A stretch of 64,000 bases of DNA, taken from contig JAAVHV010000021.1 in the NCBI GenBank assembly GCA_014799505.1, forward strand, positions 1-64,000. The letters are read 5' to 3'. The position numbers and the translations under genes were made by a program. Positions 1-9,858 of this stretch are shown in pieces. Position 1 is the stretch's first letter; the number at the start of each line of letters is the position of its first letter. The notes beneath the pieces are model-generated. The model was not told the origin of the DNA, ran no database searches, and saw only the letters and a program-made list of their open reading frames with translations. The stretch comes from Clostridiales bacterium (lineage in GTDB: Bacteria; Bacillota; Clostridia; Oscillospirales; Oscillospiraceae).

Positions 1-32
1 GAGAATTAGGCAAACTGTAAGGAGCGATATCT

Positions 33-1451
33 ATGAAACTCTGGGCGGGCCGTTTCCAGAAGGAGACAGACACCCTGGTGAACGACTTCAACTCGTCCAT
101 CGGCTTTGACGCCCGGCTGTACGAGCAGGATATCCGCGGATCCATGGCTCATGCCGCTATGCTGGGCAGGACCGGCATTATCGAACAGCATGAGGCGGAG
201 AAGATCGTGGAGGGGCTTCGGACTATCCTGGCGGACATTGAGGCCGGCCAGGTGGAGTTCTCCCTGGACAACGAGGACATCCACATGAACATCGAGGCCC
301 TGCTCACCGAGCGCATCGGCCAGACGGGCAAGCGGCTGCATACCGCCCGCTCCCGCAACGATCAGGTGGCCACGGACTTCCGGCTGTATGTGAAGGAGGA
401 GATTCCCAGCATCATTGGCCTGCTGCTGGATCTAGAAAAGGTGCTGGTGAAAAAGGCCAAGGCCAATCTGTCCACCGTGATGCCCGGTTACACCCATTTG
501 CAGCGGGCCCAGCCCACCACCTTCGGCCACTACATGATGGCCTATGCCAATATGCTCAAGCGGGATATCACCCGGCTGGAGGACTGTTTGGAGCGGATGG
601 ATGAGTGCCCTCTGGGCTCCGGCGCGCTGGCCACCTCCACCTATCCCGTGGACCGCTTCCAGACCGCCGCTGGCCTGGGCTTCGCCAAGCCCACGGACAA
701 CTCCATGGACTCGGTGTCGGACCGGGATTACGCCATTGAGCTGCTGTCGGCGCTGTCCATCCTGATGATGCACCTGTCCCGATTCTCCGAGGAAATCATC
801 CTGTGGTGTTCCTGGGAGTTCAAGTTTGTGGAGCTGGACGACGCCTATTCCACCGGCTCGTCCATCATGCCCCAGAAGAAAAATCCTGATGTAGCCGAGC
901 TGGTCCGGGGCAAGACGGGGCGGGTGTATGGCTCGCTTATTACCCTGCTCACCGTGATGAAGGGTCTGCCCCTGGCCTACAACAAGGATATGCAGGAGGA
1001 TAAGGAGCCGGTGTTCGACGCCATCGACACGGTGGAGCTGTGTGTCCCCGTGTTCGCCGCCATGCTGGACACCCTGACGGTGAAGGATAAGAACATGGCC
1101 CGGGCGGCGTCGGTGGGCTTCATCAACGCCACCGACTGCGCCGATTACCTGGTGAAGAAGGGGATGCCTTTCCGGGAGGCGTACATGATCGTGGGCCGGC
1201 TGGTTCATATGTGTATCCGTACAGGAGAAAGCCTTGACACCTTGCCTTTGAAGGACTTCCGGGCCATCTCTCCGCTCTTCGACGAGAGTGTGTACGACGC
1301 ACTTCAGCTCAACACCTGCGTCAATGAGCGCAAGGTATACGGCGGCCCGTCGGAGGAGAGCGTGAAGAAACAGATCGAACTCATTGAGGAATTCGTGGCG
1401 GCCCGGTCCGGGATCATAGGAGGAGCCCATGGAACTGTTACCCTTTCTTAA
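33..1451 (+). CDS. argH: argininosuccinate lyase
   Basis: 472 aa ORF; MKLWAGRF start and GSSIMPQKKNPD signature of the fumarase/aspartase superfamily; followed by other arg genes. Confidence 0.97.
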   Translation: MKLWAGRFQKETDTLVNDFNSSIGFDARLYEQDIRGSMAHAAMLGRTGIIEQHEAEKIVEGLRTILADIEAGQVEFSLDNEDIHMNIEALLTERIGQTGKRLHTARSRNDQVATDFRLYVKEEIPSIIGLLLDLEKVLVKKAKANLSTVMPGYTHLQRAQPTTFGHYMMAYANMLKRDITRLEDCLERMDECPLGSGALATSTYPVDRFQTAAGLGFAKPTDNSMDSVSDRDYAIELLSALSILMMHLSRFSEEIILWCSWEFKFVELDDAYSTGSSIMPQKKNPDVAELVRGKTGRVYGSLITLLTVMKGLPLAYNKDMQEDKEPVFDAIDTVELCVPVFAAMLDTLTVKDKNMARAASVGFINATDCADYLVKKGMPFREAYMIVGRLVHMCIRTGESLDTLPLKDFRAISPLFDESVYDALQLNTCVNERKVYGGPSEESVKKQIELIEEFVAARSGIIGGAHGTVTLS

Positions 1452-1806
1452 GAGTGTTCTGGAGCAGGATCGGAGCGCCGTGGTCCTGTGCGATCTGGAG
1501 GATACCATTATCTATATGAACCCCGCGGCGGGGGAGCGGTACGCCAAGTGGGGCGGCATGGAGCTGGTGGGGAAGAGCCTGCTGGACTGTCATTCGCCCC
1601 AGTCCAACGTGATGATCAAAAAAGTTGTGGCATGGTTCCAGGAAAATTCGGGGCACAATCTGATCTATACCTTCCGCAACGAGAAGGAAAACAAAGATGT
1701 GTACATGGTGGCGCTGAGGGACGATGATGGAACGCTCATCGGCTACTATGAAAAGCATGAGTACCGCCACCGGGAGACCATGAAGCTGTACGATTTCGAG
1801 CCGTGA
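1429..1806 (+). CDS. small PAS-like domain protein
   Basis: 125 aa; VVLCDLEDTIIYMNPAAGERY...GKSLLDCH resembles a PAS core; overlaps the argH 3' end by 23 nt. Confidence 0.7.
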   Translation: MELLPFLKSVLEQDRSAVVLCDLEDTIIYMNPAAGERYAKWGGMELVGKSLLDCHSPQSNVMIKKVVAWFQENSGHNLIYTFRNEKENKDVYMVALRDDDGTLIGYYEKHEYRHRETMKLYDFEP

Positions 1807-1820
1807 GCGCGGCATAGGAT

Positions 1821-2831
1821 GTGAACCAAATGGGCAAGCCAAAGATTTATATTGACGGCAGGGAGGGCACCACCGGTCTGCAAATTTACGAGCGGCTGGA
1901 GGGCCGGGATGACATCGAACTGCTCCTCATTGACGAAAGCAAGCGCAAGGATTTGGAGGAGCGGCGCCGCCTGCTCAACGCCGCCGACCTGGTATTTCTG
2001 TGCCTTCCCGATGACGCAGCCCGTGAAGCGGTTTCCCTTGTCACCAATGAGAATACCAGGATCATTGACTGCTCCACAGCGCACCGAACCAATCCTGACT
2101 GGGCCTATGGTTTCCCAGAGCTGTCCAAACTTCACCGGGCACGGATCATGGATGCGAAACGTGTGGCCAACCCCGGCTGCCATGCCACAGGCTTTCTCAG
2201 TATCGTGGCTCCTCTGATAGGCATGGGCCTGCTGTCTCCCGACGCCGCGTTATCCTGCTTCTCCCTCACCGGCTACTCCGGCGGGGGGAAGAAGATGATT
2301 GCCCGGTATGAACAGGGCGACCGCCCTCCGGCGCTCAGCAGCCCCGCCCTCTATGGCCTGCTGCAAAACCACAAGCATCTGCCCGAGATGCGGCTGTGCA
2401 GCGGGCTGGAGGTTCCGCCGGTGTTCGTTCCCGTTGTGGACGATTACTATAAAGGAATGGCCACCACGGTTTGTTTCCATATGTCGCAGTTTCGCAACAT
2501 ATCTGCATTGGCGGAGACGCTCCATCTATCGCCGCTCCAGGCGGTTTGGCAAAAGCTTCGGGAGTTCTACCTCTGGTCTGATAAAGAAAACGGCATCGTT
2601 CGTGTAGAGGGAGACCCCACTGACCCGGAAACCGGCATCGACAGCGGCTTTAAGATTTACGCCAATATGTGGCGGGGGAAGGACACCTTGTCCATGATCG
2701 TGGCGGGCAATGACGAGCAGTTTACCATCACCGCGCTGTTCGATAACCTGGGCAAGGGCGCGTCCGGCGCGGCAGTTCAGAATATGAACCTGATGCTTGG
2801 CTTTGAGGAGACCAAAGGGCTGAATATCTGA
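1821..2831 (+). CDS. argC: N-acetyl-gamma-glutamyl-phosphate reductase
   Basis: 336 aa; IDGREGTTGLQI, NPGCHATGF, GYSGGGKKMI motifs. Confidence 0.96.
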   Translation: MNQMGKPKIYIDGREGTTGLQIYERLEGRDDIELLLIDESKRKDLEERRRLLNAADLVFLCLPDDAAREAVSLVTNENTRIIDCSTAHRTNPDWAYGFPELSKLHRARIMDAKRVANPGCHATGFLSIVAPLIGMGLLSPDAALSCFSLTGYSGGGKKMIARYEQGDRPPALSSPALYGLLQNHKHLPEMRLCSGLEVPPVFVPVVDDYYKGMATTVCFHMSQFRNISALAETLHLSPLQAVWQKLREFYLWSDKENGIVRVEGDPTDPETGIDSGFKIYANMWRGKDTLSMIVAGNDEQFTITALFDNLGKGASGAAVQNMNLMLGFEETKGLNI

Positions 2832-2889
2832 AATGTGGGTAGGAGTCGGCGCTCTGCTGCGCCCTGCGTCCAATCAAAAGTGAGGAGTT

Positions 2890-4119
2890 GTGGGAATGCT
2901 GAAAGAGATATCCGGCGGTGTGTGCGCCGCCAAGGGTTTTACCGCTTCCGGTGTACACTGCGGTGTGAAAACCGGGAGCAGCCCTGACAAGAACGACCTG
3001 GCCATGATTTTGTCGGAGCAGGAATGCTCCGCCGCCGCGGTGTATACCATGAACCGGGTGAAGGCCGCCCCCATCTACGTGACGATGGGCAACCTGGAGG
3101 ATGGGGTGTGCCGGGGGGTCATCGCCAACAGCGGAAACGCCAACGCCTGCGCTCCCATGAGCCATGAGAACGCGGAGCGGATGTGCGACCTGGCCGCCCA
3201 GGCCACCGGGCTGAAGAGCGCCGATTTCGTGGTGGCCTCCACCGGCGTGATCGGCCAGGAGTTGAACATCTCCGCCATTGAGAAGGGAATGCCCGCACTG
3301 GTCTCCGCCCTGAGCGCAGAGGGTTCTGACGCCGCTGCCCACGCCGTCATGACCACCGATACGGTGAAAAAGGAGACCGCTGTCTCGGTGAGCATCGACG
3401 GCAAGACCGTCACCATCGGGGCCATTGCCAAGGGCTCCGGCATGATCCACCCCAACATGGGCACCATGCTGTGCTTCATCACCACCGACTGCGCCATCAC
3501 CCACGATGTGCTCCAGGACGCCCTCCACGAGATCGTTCCCCGCACCTTCAACCGGGTAACAGTGGACGGAGACACCTCCACCAATGATATGTGTGTGGTG
3601 CTGGCCAATGGCCTGGCGGGCAATGAGCAGATCGAGTGGAAGGACGACAGCTACACCGTATTTTACAAGGCGCTCTATCAGGTGTGCGAGACGATGGCCA
3701 GGGCGATCGCCGCCGACGGCGAGGGCGCTTCCCGGCTGGTGACCTGTACGGTTCGCTGCGCCCGCAGCGAGGAGAGCGCAGAGCGCCTTGCCAAGGCGGT
3801 GGTTGGGTCTTCGCTGGTGAAGGCGGCGCTGTTCGGCGCGGACGCCAACTGGGGGCGGGTTTTGTGCGCCATGGGCTATTCCAAAGCCCCCTTCCGCCCG
3901 GAGTATGTGGATATCAGCTTCTCTTCCATTCAGGGGAGCATCCTGGTGTGTGAGAAGGGCGTTGGCCTTGACTTTGACGAGGAACTGGCCAGGAAAATCC
4001 TTAGCCAGGACGAGGTGGTCATTGATGTATCCCTCAACGAGGGCGGCAGCGAGGCCACCTGCTGGGGCTGTGACCTGACCTACGAATATGTTAAAATCAA
4101 TGGTGACTACAGGACCTGA
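2890..4119 (+). CDS. argJ: bifunctional glutamate N-acetyltransferase / amino-acid N-acetyltransferase
   Basis: 409 aa; autocleavage region KGSGMIHPNMGTMLCFITTD. Confidence 0.97.
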   Translation: MGMLKEISGGVCAAKGFTASGVHCGVKTGSSPDKNDLAMILSEQECSAAAVYTMNRVKAAPIYVTMGNLEDGVCRGVIANSGNANACAPMSHENAERMCDLAAQATGLKSADFVVASTGVIGQELNISAIEKGMPALVSALSAEGSDAAAHAVMTTDTVKKETAVSVSIDGKTVTIGAIAKGSGMIHPNMGTMLCFITTDCAITHDVLQDALHEIVPRTFNRVTVDGDTSTNDMCVVLANGLAGNEQIEWKDDSYTVFYKALYQVCETMARAIAADGEGASRLVTCTVRCARSEESAERLAKAVVGSSLVKAALFGADANWGRVLCAMGYSKAPFRPEYVDISFSSIQGSILVCEKGVGLDFDEELARKILSQDEVVIDVSLNEGGSEATCWGCDLTYEYVKINGDYRT

Positions 4120-4172
4120 GGGCCGGGCATTTTCTGTGGCTGTTATATTTTACCTTGAAAGGGTGCTTTATC

Positions 4173-5027
4173 ATGTCCTCACTCATTGAGCGCGCCCAGG
4201 TGCTGGCCGAGGCGATGCCCTATATTCAAAAGTACAACGGCAAGACCGTGGTGGTGAAATACGGCGGCAACGCCATGGTCTCAGAGGAGCTGCGCCAGGC
4301 GGTGATCTCCGACCTGATCCTGCTCTCCCTGGTGGGGATCCGGGTGGTGGTGGTCCACGGCGGCGGGCCGGAGATCAGCGATATGCTGAAACGGCTGGGC
4401 CACCAGTCCAAGTTTGTGGACGGACTGCGCTACACCGACGAGGAGACCATGGAAGTGGTTCAGCAGATCCTGTGCGGCAAGGTGAACAAGGATCTGGCAG
4501 CCCTCATCAACAGTCAGGGGGGCAGGGCGGTGGGCCTGTGCGGCATGGACGCCGACCTGTTCCAGGCCGTCCGGCTGGACGAGAGGTATGGGTTGGTGGG
4601 CTCTATTCAGAAGGTGAACCCCTCCGTTGTGGAGGACGCGCTCCATAACGGCTACATCCCCGTGGTGTCCACCGTGGCCCGGGGCATTGACGGGCCGACC
4701 GCTTACAACGTGAACGCCGACACCGCCGCCGCCAAGCTGGCGGTGGCGCTGAACGCGGAGAAGCTGATCCTGCTCACCGATGTGCGGGGCCTACTCACTG
4801 ACCCCCAGGATGAGAGCACCCTGCTCCACCAGGTCCGGGCGTCGGAGATCCCCGGTCTCATCAAGGACGGGGTGATCCAAGGGGGCATGATCCCCAAAAT
4901 CGACTGCGCCGCCGAGGCGGTGCGCTCCGGGGTGAGGAGCACTGTCATTCTGGACGGACGCATTCCCCACTCCATCCTCATTGAGCTGCTCAGCGACGCG
5001 GGCTTGGGAACAATGATAACTGTGTAA
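4173..5027 (+). CDS. argB: acetylglutamate kinase
   Basis: VVKYGGNAM, VHGGGPEI motifs; start placed at MSSLIERAQ. Confidence 0.96.
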   Translation: MSSLIERAQVLAEAMPYIQKYNGKTVVVKYGGNAMVSEELRQAVISDLILLSLVGIRVVVVHGGGPEISDMLKRLGHQSKFVDGLRYTDEETMEVVQQILCGKVNKDLAALINSQGGRAVGLCGMDADLFQAVRLDERYGLVGSIQKVNPSVVEDALHNGYIPVVSTVARGIDGPTAYNVNADTAAAKLAVALNAEKLILLTDVRGLLTDPQDESTLLHQVRASEIPGLIKDGVIQGGMIPKIDCAAEAVRSGVRSTVILDGRIPHSILIELLSDAGLGTMITV

Positions 5028-5037
5028 GGAGGCGCCG

Positions 5038-6216
5038 ATGGTGACCTTTGAAGAGCTGAAAAAACTGGACAGCCAATATGTTGTGCAGAGCTATGGCCGC
5101 AGCCCCATTGCCATCGACCATGGACAGGGGGCCACCCTGTACGGCGTGGACGGGAAGGAGTACATCGACTTTGCCTCCGGCATCGGTGTGCTGTCGGTGG
5201 GCACCGCCGATCCCGAGTGGCAGGCGGCGGTCGCCGGGCAGGCGGGGAAGCTGGCCCACATCTCCAACCTGTACTACTCCGAACCCTATATCCGTTTGGC
5301 GGAAAAGCTGTGTACCCGCTCCGGTATGGCGGCGGCGTTTTTTGGCAATTCCGGCGCGGAGGGAAACGAGGGCATTATCAAGCTGGCCCGGAAGTACTCC
5401 TGGGAGAAATACGGAGAGGGAAGGGGCACTGTCATCACCCTGAACCGCTCGTTCCATGGCCGCACCATTACCACCCTGGCCGCCACTGGTCAGGATGTGT
5501 TCCACAAATATTTTTTCCCCTTTACCGAGGGTTTCCGCTGGGCGGATCCCAGCATTGACTCTGTCCGGCAGACAGCGGGCGATGACGTCTGCGCTGTGCT
5601 GGTGGAGCTGGTGCAGGGGGAAGGGGGCGTGCTGCCCCTGGATCCCGGGTTTGTACACGATCTGGCCAAGCTGTGTGCGGATCGGGACTGGCTGTTCCTG
5701 GTGGATGAGGTGCAGACCGGCATAGGCCGCACCGGATCACTGTTCTGCTTCCAGCAGTACGGCGTACAGCCTGACGCGGCGTCCTTTGCCAAGGGGATCG
5801 CCGGGGGCCTGCCCATGGGCGGCTTCCTGGTGAATGAGAAGTGCCGCCATGTGTTTACACCCGGCGACCACGCCTCCACCTTCGGCGGCAATCCAGTGGC
5901 TGCGGCAGCGGCCAACGCGGTGCTGGACATTTTGGACGATGAGTCCATTTCCCGGGTGAAAGAAAAGGGGGAATACCTGCGGGCCGCCATTGAGTCCATG
6001 GATCTGCCCTGCCTGGGTAAGACGCGGGGCATGGGCTTGATGATTGGTGTAGAGGTGTCGGAGGGCTTCTCCAACAAGGAGCTGTGCGCCAAGCTGAACC
6101 AGGCGGGTCTGCTCAGCCTCACCGCCGGGTCGGGTCTGCGGTTCCTGCCGCCGCTGACCATCACCAAGGAAGAGCTGGACAAGGGGCTGGTCATCCTGAA
6201 AGCGGCCCTTTCTTAA
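5038..6216 (+). CDS. argD: acetylornithine aminotransferase
   Basis: 392 aa class-III aminotransferase; LFLVDEVQTGIGRTG, SFAKGIAGGLPMG. Confidence 0.95.
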   Translation: MVTFEELKKLDSQYVVQSYGRSPIAIDHGQGATLYGVDGKEYIDFASGIGVLSVGTADPEWQAAVAGQAGKLAHISNLYYSEPYIRLAEKLCTRSGMAAAFFGNSGAEGNEGIIKLARKYSWEKYGEGRGTVITLNRSFHGRTITTLAATGQDVFHKYFFPFTEGFRWADPSIDSVRQTAGDDVCAVLVELVQGEGGVLPLDPGFVHDLAKLCADRDWLFLVDEVQTGIGRTGSLFCFQQYGVQPDAASFAKGIAGGLPMGGFLVNEKCRHVFTPGDHASTFGGNPVAAAAANAVLDILDDESISRVKEKGEYLRAAIESMDLPCLGKTRGMGLMIGVEVSEGFSNKELCAKLNQAGLLSLTAGSGLRFLPPLTITKEELDKGLVILKAALS

Positions 6217-6232
6217 AACGGAGGAGATATCG

Positions 6233-7147
6233 GTGAAAAAAGACTTGCTTAAACTGCTGAATCTGTCCAGGGAGGAAATTACCGAGATCCTGGATATGGC
6301 GGATCAGATGAAATACAGCCAGAAGCACAGCATCGCCCACGACTACCTCAAGGGCAAAACTCTAGCCATGATCTTCGAGAAAAACTCCACCCGCACCCGG
6401 GTGTCCTTCGAGGTGGGAATGTACCAGCTGGGCGGACACGCCCTGTTCCTGTCCGGCAAGGAGAGCCAGATCGGCCGCGGGGAGCCGGTGGAGGACACCG
6501 CGCGGGTGCTGTCCCGGTACTGCGACGGCATCATGATCCGCACCTACGGCCAGTCCGAAGTGGAGGAACTGGCGAAATACGCCTCCATTCCTGTGGTGAA
6601 CGGCCTGACCGACTTTGCCCACCCCTGCCAGGTGCTGGCGGACCTGATGACCATCCGGGAGAAGATGACCCGGCTGGAGGGGCTGAAGCTGGCTTTCATT
6701 GGGGACGGCAACAATATGGCCAACTCCCTGATTGTGGGCGGCCTGAAGTGCGGCATGGATGTGTCCGTGGCCTGCCCGGAGGGGTATGACCCCGATCCAA
6801 CGGTGCTGGACTTTGCCAAAACGGTGACGGACTGCAAGTTCGAGCTGGTGCGCACGCCCAACCAGGCGGCAAAGGACGCCGACGTGGTAATCACCGACGT
6901 ATGGGCGTCCATGGGCAAGGAGGAGGAGCGGGCCGTCCGGGCGAAGGCCTTCGCGGGCTACTGCGTGGACGAAGCGCTGATGGAGCTGACCCACCCCGGC
7001 TGCATGGTGCAGCACTGCCTGCCCGCCCACAAGGGGGAGGAGATCAGCGCCCAGGTGTTCGAGGCCCACGCCGACGAGATATTTGAGGAGGCGGAAAACC
7101 GCCTGCACGCCCAGAAAGCTGTGCTGTATCTGTTGATGAAGGATTGA
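6233..7147 (+). CDS. argF: ornithine carbamoyltransferase
   Basis: 304 aa; FEKNSTRTRVSFEVG, HPCQVLADLMTI, HCLPAHKGEEIS. Confidence 0.97.
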   Translation: MKKDLLKLLNLSREEITEILDMADQMKYSQKHSIAHDYLKGKTLAMIFEKNSTRTRVSFEVGMYQLGGHALFLSGKESQIGRGEPVEDTARVLSRYCDGIMIRTYGQSEVEELAKYASIPVVNGLTDFAHPCQVLADLMTIREKMTRLEGLKLAFIGDGNNMANSLIVGGLKCGMDVSVACPEGYDPDPTVLDFAKTVTDCKFELVRTPNQAAKDADVVITDVWASMGKEEERAVRAKAFAGYCVDEALMELTHPGCMVQHCLPAHKGEEISAQVFEAHADEIFEEAENRLHAQKAVLYLLMKD

Positions 7148-7210
7148 GCAAAGTCCCCCTTGCGGTGCAGGGGGGATTTTGCTATAATTGGGCCAAAGGA
7201 GGGAACGACG

Positions 7211-7930
7211 ATGACTCCTCAGGAACAATTGCAGGAATGGATCAAAGGCAGCGGCAATATTGTCTTTTTTGGAGGGGCAGGCGTATCCACAGAGAGCGGC
7301 ATCCCCGACTTTCGCAGTGTGGATGGCCTTTATAACCAGAAGTACGACGAGCCGCCGGAGACCATCCTCAGTCACACCTATTTCACCCGCCGCACAGAGG
7401 AATTCTACCGTTTTTATCGGGACAAAATGCTGTGCTTGGACGCGAAGCCCAACGCCGCCCATCTCAAGCTGGCTGAACTGGAGCGGGTGGGCAAGCTGAA
7501 GGCGGTGGTCACCCAGAATATCGACGGGCTGCATCAGCTGGCGGGCAGCCAGACGGTGTATGAGCTACACGGCTCGGTGCACCGCAACTACTGCACCAGG
7601 TGCCGGACGCCCTATGGCGTGGATTTTATCGCCGGGGGAGAGGGAGTGCCCCGCTGCGCCAAGTGCGGGGGACTGGTGAAGCCAGACGTGGTACTCTATG
7701 AGGAAGGGCTGGATCAGGATACTGTGGAGGGGGCCGTGCGGGCCATCGCGCAAGCGGATGTGCTTATCATCGGCGGCACGTCTCTGGTGGTGTATCCAGC
7801 GGCGGGGCTCATCAATTATTACCGGGGGAATAAGCTGGTGCTCATCAACCGGGACCCCACTCCCTACGACGGACAGGCTGATTTGGTGATCCACGACTCC
7901 ATCGGGAAAGTACTGGGAGGGATTGAATGA
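7211..7930 (+). CDS. NAD-dependent protein deacylase (sirtuin)
   Basis: FFGGAGVSTESGIPDFRS, TQNIDGLHQLAGS, CxxC...CxxC zinc site. Confidence 0.93.
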   Translation: MTPQEQLQEWIKGSGNIVFFGGAGVSTESGIPDFRSVDGLYNQKYDEPPETILSHTYFTRRTEEFYRFYRDKMLCLDAKPNAAHLKLAELERVGKLKAVVTQNIDGLHQLAGSQTVYELHGSVHRNYCTRCRTPYGVDFIAGGEGVPRCAKCGGLVKPDVVLYEEGLDQDTVEGAVRAIAQADVLIIGGTSLVVYPAAGLINYYRGNKLVLINRDPTPYDGQADLVIHDSIGKVLGGIE

Positions 7931-8832
7931 TGAACGAGAGAAAGCCAGACCGTGTGGGCCAGGTGTTTGCCGCTCTGGGCAAATCGGTGTGCTATTTGGC
8001 ACTGTTTCTGGGGATGCAGGTGGCGGTAATGCTGCCTCTGATTGTCTCCATTGTTTCGGAAGCCATTACCGGGGAATCGGTGGTGGACGAGGACGCTATC
8101 CTGGCCCTGCTCAGCGTCGATACGATGACCTTGTCGATGATTTCCGGCTTGCTTACCCTTACCGTTGTGCTGGCCTTTTACCTCATCCGGAGGAAAAAGC
8201 TCGGCGAAGCGCTGTGGCTGCGGCCCGTACCTGTGCCCGCCCTGCTGACAGGGGTGACGCTGGCGCCGGGGCTGTACGTGGTGATCACGGTGGCGCTGGC
8301 CGCGCTGCCCGAGGCATGGCTGGACAGCTACAGCGAGGCTTCGGCGGACGTGGCCGAGGGCACCCTGATCGGGATAATTGCCGTGGCGGTGGTGGCCCCA
8401 GTGGTGGAAGAGATCATTTTCCGGGGACTGGTCATGAACCGGCTGGCCCGGGTGATGCCCGGCTGGCTGGCGGTTGTGCTGTCCGCCGCCGTGTTTGGAG
8501 CGTGCCACGGACACCCGATTTGGTTTGCTTACGCCTTTGTGCTGGGCGCGATTTTTGGCTTCATTGATCTGCGGGCGAATTCCATCCTGCCGTCCATCCT
8601 GGGCCATGTGGCCTTCAATGCTATCGGCCAGGTACTTTCCTGCATCCCGGAGACGGAGGAGGGGACGGAACTGGTGATTGCGTTGGGCGTGTTGATCGTG
8701 ATCGGCATCATCGCCCCGATCTTGGATCGCGGGGCCATCGCCGCCCTGTTCCGGCCCGCTCCCAAGCCGCTTCCGGCGCAGGAACTGCCCGCGAAGCCCC
8801 AAGACTACGATTACGATCCCTGGGATTTGTAA
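7927..8832 (+). CDS. CPBP family intramembrane glutamic endopeptidase
   Basis: VVEEIIFRGLVMNRL motif; multiple TM segments; 4-nt overlap with the sirtuin gene. Confidence 0.88.
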   Translation: MMNERKPDRVGQVFAALGKSVCYLALFLGMQVAVMLPLIVSIVSEAITGESVVDEDAILALLSVDTMTLSMISGLLTLTVVLAFYLIRRKKLGEALWLRPVPVPALLTGVTLAPGLYVVITVALAALPEAWLDSYSEASADVAEGTLIGIIAVAVVAPVVEEIIFRGLVMNRLARVMPGWLAVVLSAAVFGACHGHPIWFAYAFVLGAIFGFIDLRANSILPSILGHVAFNAIGQVLSCIPETEEGTELVIALGVLIVIGIIAPILDRGAIAALFRPAPKPLPAQELPAKPQDYDYDPWDL

Positions 8833-8841
8833 GAGGCAGAG

Positions 8842-8870
8842 AGCCCCGCGCAAACGGCGCGGGGCTTTTC
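8842..8870 (+). terminator. Rho-independent terminator
   Basis: AGCCCCGCG-caaacgg-CGCGGGGCT followed by TTTTC. Confidence 0.8.
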
Positions 8871-8906
8871 TATCAATAAATTTTATCGAAAAACAATAAA
8901 AAATAC

Positions 8907-8935
8907 TTGACAAACGATAATACAAGTGGTAAGCT
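8907..8935 (+). promoter_or_regulatory. sigma-A-like promoter of the DUF2975 gene
   Basis: TTGACA-N17-TAAGCT; flanked by TTATCG (8883-8888) and CGATAA (8915-8920). Confidence 0.55.
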
Positions 8936-8956
8936 CATGGGCAAGAGGTGGTAAGT

Positions 8957-9556
8957 ATGGATAAGACTTCCGTGCAGAAGTTGGCCCGGGTGCTGCGGGT
9001 GCTGGTTATCATCACATTTGTGTGCAATGTTTTGGCACTGCTTCTGGTTCCCATGATGGCGTACATGTATGGGGAGATGTCCGTGGGCGAAATGGTGGAC
9101 TGGGGAATAGAGGATCTGACCTATCTGTTGGGGGTGAAAAGTACGCCAAGATACTATTTCCCTTTTGCAATGATGTTTTTTTGCTCCTGGCTTGTGGTGT
9201 GGACAGACGTGTATATGGCTGTGCTCACTGTATTCCTCTGGTTCTGCGGAATCTGCACCGCCATCATCCTCTGGCAAGCCAAGCGGGTACTGGACACAAT
9301 ATTAAAGGGAGAACCCTTTACACTGAGTAACGCAGTCAGCCTGAAACGGGCAGCGGTGTGCTGCTTCGTGATCTCCGGCGCGGCGCTGATTCGGCTGATA
9401 TGGGGATTCGTTACCTATCAAAGCATTTTACCGCTGCTGACCTACAACGCCCTGTTCGTCCCCATCTTCCTCATGGCAGGCCTGGTGTGCATGGTCATGT
9501 CCGCCCTGTTCCGTCAGGCCGCCGAGCTGAAGGCGGAAAACGACCTGACCATATAG
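8957..9556 (+). CDS. DUF2975-like membrane protein
   Basis: about 199 aa, 4 TM segments, directly upstream of a YozG-like XRE regulator. Confidence 0.7.
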   Translation: MDKTSVQKLARVLRVLVIITFVCNVLALLLVPMMAYMYGEMSVGEMVDWGIEDLTYLLGVKSTPRYYFPFAMMFFCSWLVVWTDVYMAVLTVFLWFCGICTAIILWQAKRVLDTILKGEPFTLSNAVSLKRAAVCCFVISGAALIRLIWGFVTYQSILPLLTYNALFVPIFLMAGLVCMVMSALFRQAAELKAENDLTI

Positions 9557-9566
9557 GGGGCGGCTT

Positions 9567-9782
9567 ATGGCGATTATCGTGAACTTGGACGTGATGATGG
9601 CCAAGCGCAAGATGTCCCTGGGAGAGCTGTCCCAGAAGGTGGACGTCACCATGGCCAACCTGTCCATTTTGAAGAACAACAAGGCCAAAGCGGTACGCTT
9701 TTCCACGCTGGAGGCCATCTGCAAGGCGCTGGACTGCCAGCCGGGGGATATTCTAGAGTTTGTCCCGGATGAGGCGGAATAA
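9567..9782 (+). CDS. XRE/Cro family transcriptional regulator (YozG-like)
   Basis: 71 aa; MAIIVNLDVMMAKRKMSLGELSQKVDVTMANLSILKNNKAKAVRFSTLEAICKALDCQPGDIL. Confidence 0.9.
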   Translation: MAIIVNLDVMMAKRKMSLGELSQKVDVTMANLSILKNNKAKAVRFSTLEAICKALDCQPGDILEFVPDEAE

Positions 9783-9858
9783 CCAAATAAGACAGACCGC
9801 ATGACCGCCCCGGCCATGGGGCGGTCTTTTGCGGCCCATTTTGAAAGGAGATGATACA

